In this document: positions 44,475-56,259 of the stretch, piece after piece
How the letters are laid out: each line of letters starts with the position of its first letter
How positions within the stretch are numbered: the first letter of the stretch is position 1
The notes under the pieces: model-generated
The model's input: only the letters and a program-made list of their open reading frames with translations
Told to the model about the DNA's origin: nothing
Databases searched by the model: none
Translations under genes and position numbers: made by a program
Source: Acanthococcus lagerstroemiae
Taxonomy: Eukaryota > Arthropoda > Insecta > Hemiptera > Eriococcidae
Assembly: GCA_031841125.1 (NCBI GenBank)
Contig: CM063109.1
Location: 35,158,038-35,222,037 of the forward strand
Reading direction: 5' to 3'
DNA length: 64,000 nucleotides

Positions 44475-46439
44475 TATTCGTCTAGAATTGTTCGCAGTTT
44501 ACAAAAGTTCCTATTGACCGAGGGGGAAAAAAGGTGAGAGGTCTAATGGTATAGCCGGGCTTATAACACTTTCCAGAGTAAGAACATAAATGTGACACGT
44601 CAGCGCGGAAACTTGCCCTGAGAAATTCGCATTTCAACAAGTGTTCACAAAACACAGAAAATGAACTAAAAATCAACTTATCTCTCCCCAGCTAGACAGG
44701 CAGCCCCTTTGACCTCAGTCCGTGTATTTGCTCAATCATATAAATATTTATCCGGCCGTACAAAACGCAGTCGATAAAACGGCGTCTCATAATCCGCAGA
44801 ACCATAATCACGTGACCTAAAACAATGCATCATTTTCCTATTCCTATTTTTTTTTTTTTTTTTATTTATCTATTTCGCCAAACGCCCTCGCCATTTCGGT
44901 TTATAAAAAGGACACGACGACGCTCGGGTCGCATTTTCCCACCGTATAATTTTACGGATAATTCAGTCAACCCTCAAATTTCGATATTGACGACGACCCC
45001 CTTGTGTCAAGAGTAAACAACGAATGTTCAACGAATTCGATTACATTCTTTTGTCCTCCCTAGATGGCGCACAAAACCGGTAATATTATACGGGCACGTA
45101 ATTCAATTACAGGATTTAATATCGAAGATTTATGTCTTTTTTTTTCTTCTGCTTGTACACTTCTAAGTGGTAGTCGCGGCTTTCTTTTTGGCTCTCCTCT
45201 TAATGCCCCCGCCCATCGTTCTCCCTAATTTTTAATTAATCGACGGCAGCGAATTACCGCGTACTTTTTCCTTTCGTTCGCTCTTTCTTCTTTCCCTGGA
45301 AGAGGGCAGTTGTTTTTTTTTTTAGCTTGGTCTCAAATTTGAAACGAATAACCCGGCGTAATCGTCGCGTGCTAGATTGTCGTTACGAATAATTTGTACC
45401 CGGCTGCAGTAAATTATCGAGACGCGGAAAGGGATTCGAATGCTGATAAGACGGACAGGAGATTTACGCGCGGGCGCGCAAAAAAAAAGCGATAGGTAAA
45501 CGATAAAAAACACCGAGTTCTATACAATCTGGAGTCATTAGAGTTTTTCAGTCACCACCGATAGTATTTCAGGAAGAAATTAAGAAGAAAGAAAAGTTCA
45601 GGCAGGGGTTGAATGAATAGTGAGCGAAAAATACGAACGGCATTAAAGCCCTGCTACCCGAGTGGTGTCGTACGCCATTTTTAATTCAACCGCTTCCGTG
45701 GATGCCGACAGAACTACGCGAAACGTTCCGCATAGTCGGATTCGGCATCCACGGACGCAGTAAGATTCAAAATGTCAAGTGCTCTAACGGCCTGTGCGAA
45801 GACGTATTCCAGCTACGCTTTACCATGTCCTTCGGACCCCAGAAAGGGGAAATCATTCTCCTCTAAGTCTGACAGAGAGGTTACTTTCTGATGTTCACTT
45901 CAAGCAATTACGTGCAACTGCCTCTTCCAAAATTCACTTCTGCGGATAAAATTGATTAGAATGAAAAATTCATATGAAATATTCGTAAACAAGGGAATGG
46001 TCGATCGCGGATTTTGAATTTTCCGGGACCGATTTGAGCCCTAGTGCTCGTTTTGGGGAAAAAATGTAGATTTTAAGGCAGCTACGAAGACTGGATAGAA
46101 ACTCCGATTAATTCTAAAATTGCTGAGTAAAATTTCATGACGTAAATCGCAATTAGCATCTTCTTCCAAGTTGCCTGCGAGTACCGAGTAGAACTCTGAA
46201 AATGGAACAAAGTGTCGACACAACTATTTGCTTATCTTCAATTTTGGATGGCCTGTCAAAACTTGAATCTTTGCTCGTTTTATGACTCGAATGTACAATG
46301 TTAGGTAGCCCTTTTAGCACTGAATTTTTGTTCAAATTTTACGACTTAAATTTACCAACTGGTTCCCCCTTTAACATTAGGGATTGGCAATAACTAGTTC
46401 TGTAAATTTTTGTTGCATTTTTGCTGTTCTATCCGTTGC
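44475..46439. other. No gene; contains a CpG-richer part at 44.7-45.5 kb
   Basis: About 44700-45540 lacks transposon ends and is CpG-richer (for example GCGCGGGCGCGC near 45470). From 45540 on the sequence is ordinary AT-rich DNA. No coding frame with recognised features. Confidence 0.3.
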
Positions 46440-46790
46440 TACCGTTGCCCAAGGGAATTTTTTGGTCTATTTCTTTAGCGACCTGTAGGGGTGTAAAATG
46501 ACGAAAGAGGCAGGTTCATCTCGATTTATCGATGGCAATAGGCCAGACAGGTTCGGATAGTATGTCATGCGGTTGGAATACTTTTTCAAGGTACCTCGCC
46601 CATCTCCTTCCTTCGTGTCCCCGGACTTCGACGCGCTGGCAGTCAACTTCAAGTTTTAAATTTTGAATTTTCCTCCTCCATCTCTGCACCAGGTCCGAGG
46701 TGCTGTCGTTAGATTACTCCACATCTCCCCTGTGGTATGCGTGGTCCTTCCTCCACACACAAAGGAGGTGGTCGTCGTTTTGAAGTTGGA
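46440..46790 (-). pseudogene. LINE ORF2 fragment (Jockey-like linker region)
   Basis: Minus-strand reading gives RRWARYLEKVFQPHDILSEP and TPLQVAKEIDQKIP, the kind of sequence between endonuclease and reverse transcriptase in Jockey-group elements. In-frame stops are present. It is next to, but in the opposite direction from, the LINE copy starting at about 46794. Confidence 0.5.
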
Positions 46791-47027
46791 AATATAAATC
46801 AACAAATTACAAAAGCAATAAAAAATAGTTCACTAAAAGTCAATGAAAATGCGAGAAAAACAAGAGAAAAAACAAAAATAAATCTCCGCTAGCAGAGTTC
46901 TATTAAAAAAAAAAAACAACGAATATTGAATAAGGAAACCATATCAAAGACAAAATTGTGATGGCAGTAATTCATAAGTTGATTAAAAGTCAAAGAAAAA
47001 AATATAATTAAAAACAGAAAAAATATA

Positions 47028-48540
47028 ATGATAGAAGAAATATTAACTAATACAATGAATATTAAAAATATCAATGAAAATCTGATATTAGGCATTAAAT
47101 GGACCAGTTATTTAATAGGCGACAGTATTAAAGTTACAGATAGAAGGGGAATAAATGAGGTAGCAACTAAATTACATACAAAACTATACGAAGACAAAAA
47201 TCTCATTAAAATTTAAGACAAAAAGCGCAGACACAGTGACAAACCACCCATCATTTCAGCAGAAGTAGAACAACTGGCATTAAAAACAGAAAAATAACAA
47301 AACACCAGGCATAGACAAAATGATCAACGAACAATGAAAATATGGAGGGGAAATATTTATTCGAGTTGTTAGCCAATTTCTTCAACAAAATAATGAGGGA
47401 AAACAAAATTCCGGATGATTGGAAATTAGCAAAAATTATTTAATTTTAAAAAAGGGAAAAAACACCTGATAAAAAACTACAGACCGACAAGTTCAGCTTC
47501 AAATCTTGCATACATTTTTGCCAAAATATTACCAAAATATTAGTAATACGATTAATAAGCATTATGAAATCACGCAACCTGAAGAAGAAGCAGGATTTAG
47601 GTTAGGTTAACAAACTTGTACAATTATATTAAATCAAAATAATAGAGAAATATCAGAAATATAACGCTGAATTACACCTTGTCTTCACAGATTATACAAA
47701 GGCCTTCGACACGATGAGACCAGGGACTTACCGATAGGGTGGGGTGGGAGGCCCCTTACTCCCGTTCCCCCGTAGGAATTTTTCACTCAGCAGTTGAGAA
47801 GATTTACTCGGGACGAAAATAAGCGAGCACGAGGGGCAATCACCTTCATCTCAGTTGGAAAATTTTAGTAGAACGATCAAAAGTTGGGAAGATCCAATAA
47901 GCTGAAAATGTTTTATTTTTAGTCAATGTAAAAATAATTTAATACTAGGGAATTTTGAGTCAGTTGGGACTTCCACAATTCTTGCCCTCCCCCCCGCCCC
48001 CTTAGAAAAAACTCTTTGCTGCGTCCCTGGATAAAACAGTCATTCCTAGTTGAAGCATGACAAACCAAAACTATCCCAAATGTAACATCAATTAAAAAAA
48101 AGAATTCTACAAAAATGCTGCGGCTTATAATAGTACAGACGTACGTAGAAGGGAAAAAATTCAAAATTTTGAGAGAAGTAAAACAGGGTGATCCCCTCTC
48201 CCCAATAATGTTTAATATAGCTGTACAGGAAATTTTTAGGAGTCTCTCTTGAGATGATAGGGGACTGAACATTAATGAAGAAAATTGAATAGTTTAGGCT
48301 TCGTAGATGATGTTGTACTAATAGCTCATTTGAGAGAAGAATTAGAATTTATGCTGGGGGATGTAAATGAAAAAGGAAAAGGAGCAGTACTTGAAATACA
48401 TATGAACAAAACAAGTGTAATAGCTAATATTGAATATCAAAATGAAATAAAAATTCTGGGTAAAACGCTCAAAAAAGTTGAGGATATGATTTATTCGGGC
48501 TAAACGATTAAATTTTTTAACACGTACGAAAACGAAATAA
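47028..48540 (+). pseudogene. Reverse transcriptase fossil of LINE copy 1
   Basis: Ordered pieces: a linker, IKVTDRRGINEVATKLHTKL (typical region before the RT fingers); HLVFTDYTKAFDTM (motif A), cut off by the insertion at about 47710; VEGKKFKILREVKQGDPLSP followed by IMFNIAVQEIF (B'); and GFVDDVVLIAHLREELEFML (C, with both aspartates). Then EIKILGKTLKKVEDM and ENEIKRRVNL. Many frameshifts and stops. Class RTE/endonuclease-RT by motif style. Confidence 0.85.
47710..48075. mobile_element. Insertion into LINE copy 1 (CCAGGGAC ends)
   Basis: It interrupts the RT between motifs A and B'. Left CCAGGGACTTACCGATAGGG, inverted right CCAGGGACGCAGCAAAG; C/G-rich runs lie inside. TSD not recognised; edges are uncertain by a few tens of bases because the LINE text resumes gradually near 48050-48080. 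Confidence 0.5.
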
Positions 48541-48674
48541 AAAGGAGAGTCAATTTATGTTAGAAAAAACACTGGTATTTAAAGAGAATTTTTAAAAGTA
48601 ACCTAAAGCTAATATAAAATCAAAATACTTAATTCCTGGTATTGTCCCCGTTTTATGTTATAGATCCCAGACTC

Positions 48675-50484
48675 ACAGTGGGAGATCTCAAAATTTGAAG
48701 CTGCAAAAGTCGGATTTGTGAAACTATTGACAACAATATATCAATTATTTCGGGGTATTTTGGCTCGCTGAGTTCATTTTTGAGCTTATTTTTACCCCAT
48801 TTGGTAACCTACCCCCTTTATTGGAGGATGAAAATCCAAAAGTTTTGAAGAAATCCAGTTGGGCTTCTAAAAATATATTTATTGAGACGCTTAATTCGTT
48901 TTTGAGCTCATTTTTACTCCACTTGGTAACCTACTCCCTTTCATGAGGATGAAAATTCAAAATTTTTGAAAAAATTGAGTTAGGTGTCCAAATATATGTT
49001 TTTTTGAGGCGTTGGATTCGTTTTTGAGCTTAGATTCACCCCATCTGGTAACCTACCCCCTTTATTGGGGGTTGAAATTTAAAATGTTTGAAAAAAATCA
49101 AATTGGATATCTGAATGTATGTTTTTTGAGACGCTGAATTCGTTTTGGTTATATTAGCCTATCCAGTAACCTACAGGGATTGGGGGAAGAATATTCAAAA
49201 TCATTGAAAGAATCGAAGTGGGTGTCTTAATATTTTTTTTTTTTTGAGACGCTGAATATGTTTTTGAGCTTATTCTTACCCAACTTAGTAATTTACCCTC
49301 TTTATTGGGGGTTGAAAATTCAAAATGTTTGAAAAAATCGAATTGAATATTTAAATATGTTTTTTGAGACGCTGAATTCTTTTTGAGGTTATATTAGCTA
49401 TCCCCTAACCTACCCCTGTATTGGGTCATGAATATTGAAAATTTTTGAAAGAATGGAAGTGGATGTCTAAATATTTTTGTTTTTTGAGACGCTGAATCCA
49501 TTTTCGAGCCTATTTTTACCCCATGTGGTAACTTACTTCCTTGAACAGGGATGAAAATACAAAATTCTTGAAGAAAATCGAGTTGGGTGTCTAGATATAT
49601 GTTTTTTTGACGCGCTGAATTCATTTTTGAACTTAAATGCAGGTACCCCATCTGATAGCCTAAACCTTGTATGGGGGGGGGGGGTGAAAATTCAAATTTT
49701 TTGACAAAATCGAGTTAGGTGTCTAAATATAAATTTTTTAACGCTCTGAATTCGTTGTTGAGCCTATTTTTGTCCTAACACTGCAATAGCCGGGGTCTTT
49801 TATTATTATTATTTTTATTTTATGAAACCCAGCCAATGATTGTGCATTACAGTGCACTGTTGACACAAATTTGATGTCAACTTTACAAATGCTTGAGTAA
49901 AGGCGAGAAAAAACTCAAATTTACTGAAATTTATCAAAAAATAGTTCAGTACCATCATTTATGGCCTTTTAACCGGGTTTTTGTCATAGGTTGGACGTTG
50001 TAGGAAAATCTACCAATTGACATTTGAAGCACATGATTAGACGAAACTAATGCCGCTAGAACCATTTTGGCATAGTTTGGCACAAACTACTTCTCGACCA
50101 CAATGTAATACAAATTAACATAAAAATTCTACATACTTTATCTTCATTTCAAAAGAATATATTAGATCAAATCATGAAACAATGTAAACCACATGAAAGA
50201 TGAAGAAATTCTCTTTCCAGTGATATGTACACAAACATCACTATTTTGCATTAAAAACCCCTGAGTTAACACATGTTAAACAAACAGACGATAACAACCG
50301 GTTTACTCGGCTGGGCATAACAGTACTCTTATCGCGTTGCCATGGTGAGCAGGTGATTGCCACAGTAGTGATACTGTGCACATCTAGTAGTAGGAGTGTG
50401 ACGAACACCTGGACTAATTTTCACTTAATTCCAGAAACTTTATTTTTTGACTTTCGCAGCGTCAAATTCTGAAATCTCCCACTG
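48675..50484. mobile_element. 1.8 kb hAT-like non-autonomous element with internal tandem array
   Basis: Left ACAGTGGGAGATCTCAAAAT, inverted right CAGTGGGAGATTTCAGAATT. Flanks CCAGACTC (48667-48674) and CGAGACTT (50485-50492) form an 8-bp TSD with two differences. Removing the element rejoins the LINE reading (SQT-x-x-LGLKDRNRVQ). About 1 kb of the inside is a tandem array; the rest is AT-rich and non-coding. Confidence 0.75.
48760..49790 (+). repeat. Tandem array of roughly 120-bp units
   Basis: About eight to nine diverged units with the order: TTTTTGAGACGCTGAATTCG, a TTTTGAGCTTATTTTTACCC region, GGTAACCTACCCCCTTTATT, GGGGGTTGAAAATTCAAAAT, then a GAAAAAATCGAGTTGGGTGT region. Unit length 115-125 nt. 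Wholly inside the element 48675-50484. Confidence 0.9.
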
Positions 50485-50765
50485 CGAGACTTGAGCTTTA
50501 GGTCTTAAGGATAGGAACAGAGTGCAAATAATTCAAAACAAGATGGAAAAATTCATGCTGGAATTAAACAAATAGCAAAATTCAGAATTAAGGAAATTAA
50601 ATAAAAAAAAAAAGATTGCAGAACAAGAGTAACGTGGTTATCTATCAAGAAGCGAGGAAAACTGAGCAACGAAAAACACATTTTCGTATTTGAAATATAA
50701 GAGAAGACACAAAGGAAGACCAAATGGTTAGATGGGCAGACGATTTTCATAAGTTTTTGACATAT
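50485..50765 (+). pseudogene. C-terminal remnant of LINE copy 1
   Basis: Reads LKDRNRVQIIQNKMEKFMLE, then after frame changes SIKKRGKLSNEK and MVRWADDFHKFLT. This matches the post-RT region of RTE-like elements (NKIxxIQRKMER and RW-x-DD motifs). It supports the view that the 1.8 kb element simply split the LINE. Confidence 0.7.
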
Positions 50766-51089
50766 AAAATGTTCCATCAGATGGCGAGCTGTCATTCGGA
50801 CCTAGTAACGTAATGACTGACATCTGGCGGAAGTTTTCAGCAACATCTAGTTCTTTTGTGTTTTTATCAACGTTAGGATAAAATCGTACATTTTTTCCTA
50901 ACGTTGATAAGAAATTCAATAGAATGTCGTAAAACGATATTAGCGCGCCACCACCCTACTAGTCGCGAATTACAGTCCACGGTGTCCATTGATTTCCTGA
51001 GTTTCAAAAAAAAAAAAGCCTTCGATTTTGATAGAAAATCTTCCAAAAATTCAAAAGTTGAGTATTCTCCCAAAAAAGTACGACTGATA
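50766..51089. other. Non-coding, with a perfect 15-bp hairpin
   Basis: TTATCAACGTTAGGA at 50864-50878 and its exact inverse at 50896-50910, loop 17 nt. Too short for a typical MITE or miRNA precursor. No gene. Confidence 0.5.
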
Positions 51090-51760
51090 CATTGTCAGTC
51101 TACTGCACTCCTTACGACTTGAAAACACAGCTTCCATCTACACAGCCAAAATCCATGCTATTCTACAGTGCCTAGTCACGATCTCCTCGGTCGAAGACCC
51201 CCCCCCACCCTTTATCTGGTCTTCTCAGATTCACTTTCCTTATTAAGGTCTATTTCTGATCGCATTTCAATGCACGCTCTGGTCCAACGCATCCATCTCA
51301 TTCTCCATCTCATTTTCTTTACCACCAAGAGCATTTCACTCATTTGGATCCCAAGCCATACTGGTATCCCAAGGAAAAGAGGCAGTTGATGAAGCAGCAC
51401 AGAAAGCTACACAGCTCCCATATACTACTCATCACCTCCCTATCTCAACAGATCTCACTTCCGCTATTCGCCAGATCATTTTGCGTAAGTGGTTCAAAGA
51501 GTGACGGTATCAAGCCTCTCGACACAACAAGCTCGCACAAATCACGCTTACACCTGTCCCCTGGTCAACGTCTCCCAACGTTCCTCCCAATGCGAGGAAG
51601 TTATCATCACCTCACATATGCATCTTCTCACTAACCTTTATCCCCTCAACTGCCCACACTGTGAAGACGAAGACCCTCTCACCGTGGACCACCTCTTACG
51701 AACGTTGTTAAACATCAAACGTGCAAAGCTGACAGAAGTTGCTTAGAATCAGGAAACGTA
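51090..51760 (+). pseudogene. RNase H domain and C-terminal zinc motif of an I/Jockey-type LINE
   Basis: Reading with frame changes: SIYTAKIHAILQCL (the usual catalytic Glu of TAE is Lys), YLVFSDSLSLLRSI (Asp present), LIWIPSHTGIP, EAVDEAAQKATQ (second Asp), and CPHCEDEDPLTVDHLL (zinc-motif start). At least one frameshift lies near 51370. A dead fragment; reverse transcriptase not seen upstream. Confidence 0.8.
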
Positions 51761-53341
51761 CCTCCCAATGATCCCATAGTTTTGGTATTCAACTTAGCCT
51801 GAAGTGGAAGACAACTTCTCACATGGCTCAAACCTGAGAATTTCGGGCACCCATTCAAACTTTCGCCAAGCGGTGGTTGGGTAGGTCGGGTGAACCTTCT
51901 CGGACTCTACCGAAGACGCGGTGTGAGTGGCTCAAGCCCGGGAACCGTGGCATGATACCTTGTCCGAAATTTACTCGACATTTGACGGGAAGAAGACTAG
52001 TATGGATGGGACCTATGTTGAAGATGTTCTTGGACAAAGTGATTACACATCAATTGCAGATATCTTCCTCCCATAATTTCTCCGTTTTCACGCAGTAACT
52101 TATGTTACTAAATTAAGAACCTAAACAGATAATATGTTTATCTTGTGTGAATAGTACATTTTGGGCTGATTCTCGTTCCAACAATTTTCTTTTATCGATA
52201 TTCTCATCTCTCGGCAGTTGTTCCAAAAAAAGTTTGAGCTCGGTCATAGATATAGTGACAGTCTATCTGTCCCCGTCTTCCTTGCAAGTAGACTTCAAAC
52301 ACTCGTTTAGGCGTAGCGGGAATTTTTCTTCTTTTCGAAGACAGAAAGCTTGTTAGGAATACAGCCATGGCGAGACCAAATCCTTGTATAAACGAGAAGA
52401 AAGAAGAACTCGTCGAGTGCGGAGATGAAAGTATTCACAGTTTACAAGACATTTTACTATGAGAAGGAAAAAAACTCGCGGCTCGTGATACGAAAACTCG
52501 CTGACAGCATTATGCGATGTAATTTTCTTGAAGCGTGCTCGTATTTATGTGACAGTGTATTATATACGTACGTACACGAGTACATGTATTTAGGCTCTGA
52601 AGAGAACTGGCGTATAAATTTCGAATATTAGACTAAATTAATTTCAGAGTATTTCGCAAGTTTTTCTCGCGCGGGTATGTAAAATGTACCTGCGACAAAA
52701 GGCTGTTCATATTTCGCGAGCTTAATCATTTTACGCGGAGTGGTGACACGAGTCTCGTAAATTAGAATTCTCGGCCCGAGAAACGCTGCAGACGGGGAAA
52801 AGAAAACCTAAAACAAACGTCGGCGTCATTCTCGCTTGTTAAATTTATTTCGCGTAGCCAAGAAATTTAAACTTCTGAAAACGAAAGTAAGCACGACACG
52901 TTCGTATAAGCGCCGTTCTCCGACTCCTTTGTCTGAGAATGCTGTAAGACGCAGAATAGAATAAATACCTCACTCGTGGCTATTTTGATTGATACTGAAT
53001 GAGTAAGACGTAGACACGTCGAAAAAAATCTTTCTGAAGGGGGAGGGGGGGTACCGGTATTATCGAAGACGTTGTTTACATTCCAAATTTTCTCTCGCAA
53101 AAATTCAAATCTTGTTTCTAAATTTAAACCTCGTTTCTGATACTAATAGACTACGGAAATGATAACGATTAATCGAAAATTAAAACTCAATGTTTTGGTC
53201 GAAAAATCTTTTTCCCCCCCCCAATTTTTGGTCAAATAATATCAAAGGGACGCGAGCTACTGAAAGCCATCTTAGAAATCCTAGCAGATGTAATTACGTC
53301 CAGAAAACCAAAGTACTGGCCCACTGACGAAAGTGAAAAGT
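51761..53341. other. No gene; repeat-poor island at about 52.3-53.1 kb
   Basis: About 52300-53060 is CpG-richer and lacks transposon ends (TTCGCGAGCTTAATCATTTT-type text). The small + frame 52425-52631 has no domain. A G-run lies near 53041-53051 and a C-run near 53214-53222. Confidence 0.3.
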
Positions 53342-54528
53342 CCATGGGCGCCCGCAGAATTTTTTGGTGAGGTAGCAAGAGGAAATGCTGACGACCATAA
53401 TTTAACCCTGATTTTTGTATTTGGATTAAGATTAGTGAATAGTTAGCACTAATTACTCAATTTTTGGAGACGAATTCGAATCCGTTTGTCAATTTGGGTA
53501 GAATCATTTTTTGACCCATTTCGAACACATTTTCGAATTTATTCTGAGAACGGAGTGTCACTGCCAAATTTGAACACCGAATTCGAACTCAGCGTGAAAA
53601 ATTGAGTTGAAAACAGTCTTTTGTTCGAAAGTTTTGAATTTTTTAAATTTTGATAATTTCCCCATATTATTATACATTATATCTTTTTTGGGGCGAAAAA
53701 ATTTTCGGAGCTTCGGCGTCGGCGCTGGTGCTAATTGCTCAATTTTCGAGAGAATCGAATCCGTGCAAATGAGCAGACTCAATTTTTGAGCATTTCGACA
53801 CATTTTCGAGTATTCGGAACGAGCGTCACGTAAATTGACAGTGTCGGAAGAAACAGGTTGTGACTTCTGTCCCGTACACGAGATCACGAAGGTCGTGACT
53901 CCGTGGGTCTGGGTGCGAATTACTTAAGTTTTCGAAACGAATTCGAATCCGTTGTCAAATTTGAGGGCTGGAATCATTTTTTGACCCAAATTGATCACAT
54001 TTTCGAGTTTATCTCGGGAATGGAGTGTCAGGGCCCAATTTGAGCATCGAATTTGAACTCATCGTAAAATATTGAATTGAAAGCGGTCTTTAATTCAAAA
54101 TTTTTGATTTTTCGAATTTTGGAAATATCTCCATACTACATCATGTCGTTTTTGAGGCAAAAATTTTTCGGAGAGCTTCTGCGTTGGCGCTGATGCTAAT
54201 TACTCAATTTTTCGAGACGAATTTGAATCCGTGTTCATGGCTGCCCGCAGAATTTTTTATGAGGTAGCAAGAGAAATTGCTGACGACCATAATTTAATCC
54301 TGATTTTGGTACATGAATTGAGTTATGAATAGTTACATGGGCATGAGTCACTGGCTGACAACTGAATAAACGAACATGCGCAGTCCCTATGTGTTGACGA
54401 ATGTTAATAAACGTATTATTGAATGATTTAATTACATGAATCACAAATATCCCTAACTATGTACAAAAAATTGAAAAACTCATGAGGTAGCGGTCGCTAC
54501 CTCCGCTACCCTCTGCGGGTGCCCATGG
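53342..54528. repeat. Compound repeat: CCGCAGAATTTT element plus duplicated GAATTCGAATCCG block
   Basis: CCATGGGCGCCCGCAGAATT at 53342 recurs as CATGGCTGCCCGCAGAATTT at 54236. The latter has an inverted partner ending at 54528 (reversed CCATGGGCACCCGCAGAGGG), so 54236-54528 is a complete TIR-type copy. Between them, a block of 300-450 nt is present twice (about 53470 and 53938; shared ACGAATTCGAATCCG and GAATCATTTTTTGACCCA), and its start is repeated a third time at 54210. Confidence 0.65.
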
Positions 54529-54911
54529 AAAGGACGAATCTTATCAATTTCTTTGTAACGAACAGTATATCCTTAAGTTATGTAAGAAGTTATAAAAAGC
54601 CGGTCCTAGAACATTCGGCAGACTCTTCTAAGTGACATGTTTGATGTGTTGCAAGGTTAGATGTTTGAAGGTTATACGCGTTTTGGATGTGATTTTAATC
54701 GTATATGTCTTATGTTTCGAGATATAAATTTAAAATTTAAAGCGGATGCTGTTAAAATTTAAAGTGGGGACTATTGAATCTCAGATGAATAGTTTTAAAT
54801 TGATTGATGCGTGTAGTATGATTCGATCAAGCATTAGATAAGAGAGATACTAAATATGTTATTATTATTAATATTTAATTATTTTTCTGTTTTATCTAAA
54901 TTACAAGAGGA
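54529..54911. other. No gene seen
   Basis: AT-rich unique-looking sequence. Confidence 0.3.
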
Positions 54912-55660
54912 GGGTTTTCAGCTGCACCCCAGTTGCGTCCTATATGGGAGGGTAAAAAAAAAATATTGCGTCCAAATAAAAAAAGGTACATGTCTCAATT
55001 GCATCCAAAGTGCATCTAGAAATACATAGTCGATATGTTAGAATTAAAATGACTTCTGTAATCATTCTTCATTTTAGTTCGTGGATGTATATAGATTATA
55101 ATGCGAATAATGATGTCACAACACGTAACTACATACAAGGGCAATCCCAAAAGTAAGTCCTGTTTTGCTGTAAAATTATTAAGAATGAACAAAAATTCAA
55201 TATAAAACCAAATTTATTTAGGATCTGAGTTACACTATTTCTCTATAATAATCACTACCAACCTTCAAATACTTCTGATACCAATCCTTCAGCTTCAAAA
55301 TGCCCATTTGGTAAAATTCAGGGAGTTGGTTTTTGAAGAAGTTTGTGACTTCCTTTTGGAGCGCGTCATTGCAGTTGAATTTTTTTCCACCCAAATGACG
55401 TTTCAAGGATGGAAACAGTTGAAAATCACTCGGGGCAAGATCCAGTGATATTTTGAACCACACCTGCAATACTTTGCAGCCAGTCCTAAGTCTAGTTAAG
55501 TGGGAAGAGAAATATATGGGACGCAATTGAGCTGTTAAAAGTAGGCACTCAATTCAGACATGTCTGAGACGCAAATAAGATGTGCCCTGTTTCCTAGTGG
55601 GACGCAACTGAGACAAAAATTGGTAGTTGGGATGCAACTGGGATTCACCGGGGTTTTCAA
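54912..55660. mobile_element. TIR element (CCCAGTTGCGTCC) with mariner nested inside
   Basis: Left GCTGCACCCCAGTTGCGTCC, inverted right GGTGAATCCCAGTTGCATCC. Repeated words TTGCGTCC and ACATGTCT occur near both ends in mirror order. A mariner fragment fills the middle (55136-55480). Confidence 0.5.
55136..55480 (-). pseudogene. Mariner transposase C-terminal fossil with 3' TIR
   Basis: Mariner transposases have a D,D34D catalytic triad. Here the third Asp region reads LDLAPSDFQLFPSLKRHLGG, followed by KKFNCNDALQKEVTNFFKN and EFYQMGILKLKDWYQKYLKV, the expected C-terminus, ending at a stop near 55230. Downstream, GGGCAATCCCAAAAGTAAGT at 55140-55159 looks like the outer TIR. The first two Asp and the N-terminal DNA-binding domain are missing. 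Confidence 0.85.
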
Positions 55661-56259
55661 TGACAGGGGTGCTAGCTTTGTCATTGGAGAGTCTATCTCT
55701 CCTAGTTAAATTACACTACTGAACAAAATGAAATTTTTTGTTTGCACAACGCGTTTAAGGAGGTGATTCTTGAGTACTTTTCAACGCTGAATACAGTGCC
55801 GTCGGTCGTTTTTCTCTATCAAGTCTAGTTTTTCTGATCAAAAACTATAAAAAGTCAACTAAATGTGTTCAAAAAGAGGTTTAGGAACTGAATGTGGTCA
55901 TACTGATTCGTGTTGTTGTGTGTTGCGGTTGTGTGTAGTGGTGTGTATTCCGTCAGTTTGTTTTCTGTTATTGTGGTCTGATAACACTGATAATATCAGT
56001 CAGTGGTACCGCTTATTCCAATGCAAAAACAAAATGGAAACGAATTTCAGTCGTTCAGAATCGAACTCCGAATTGTGACGTGATAGAGAAAAATGGGTCG
56101 CAGTATCGTGTTCAGTGTTAAAAAGTACCTCAGAATCACCTGTCGAAATGAATTGTGCAAAATAGATGTTCAGTAGTGTTATGATTCAATTGAAAATTAA
56201 AAACAAAATATTTATATTTTATCCAAAATGACTTTCAATTATTCGAAATCGTAATTTAA
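55661..56259. other. No gene seen
   Basis: AT-rich; the small + frame at 55863-56078 has a GTGTGT/TGTTG-rich start and no domain. Confidence 0.3.

Larger units (their letters stand above)
46794..50765 (+). mobile_element. RTE-like LINE copy 1, broken by two insertions
   Basis: Left end about 46794. LINE sequence runs 46794-47709, 48076-48674 and 50485-50765; two later insertions fill the gaps. The first part matches the inverted copy at 56260-57470 (shared ATCTCCGCTAGCAGAGTTCT and TAAAGTTACAGATAGAAGG-like blocks). It is AT-rich, unlike the R1-like LINE. The endonuclease domain is missing from this copy. Confidence 0.8.

Noticed and set aside
48760..49790. CRISPR-like array
   Set aside because: Regular spacing comes from diverged tandem units of about 120 bp without short identical repeats and unique spacers; the setting is eukaryotic and inside a transposon.
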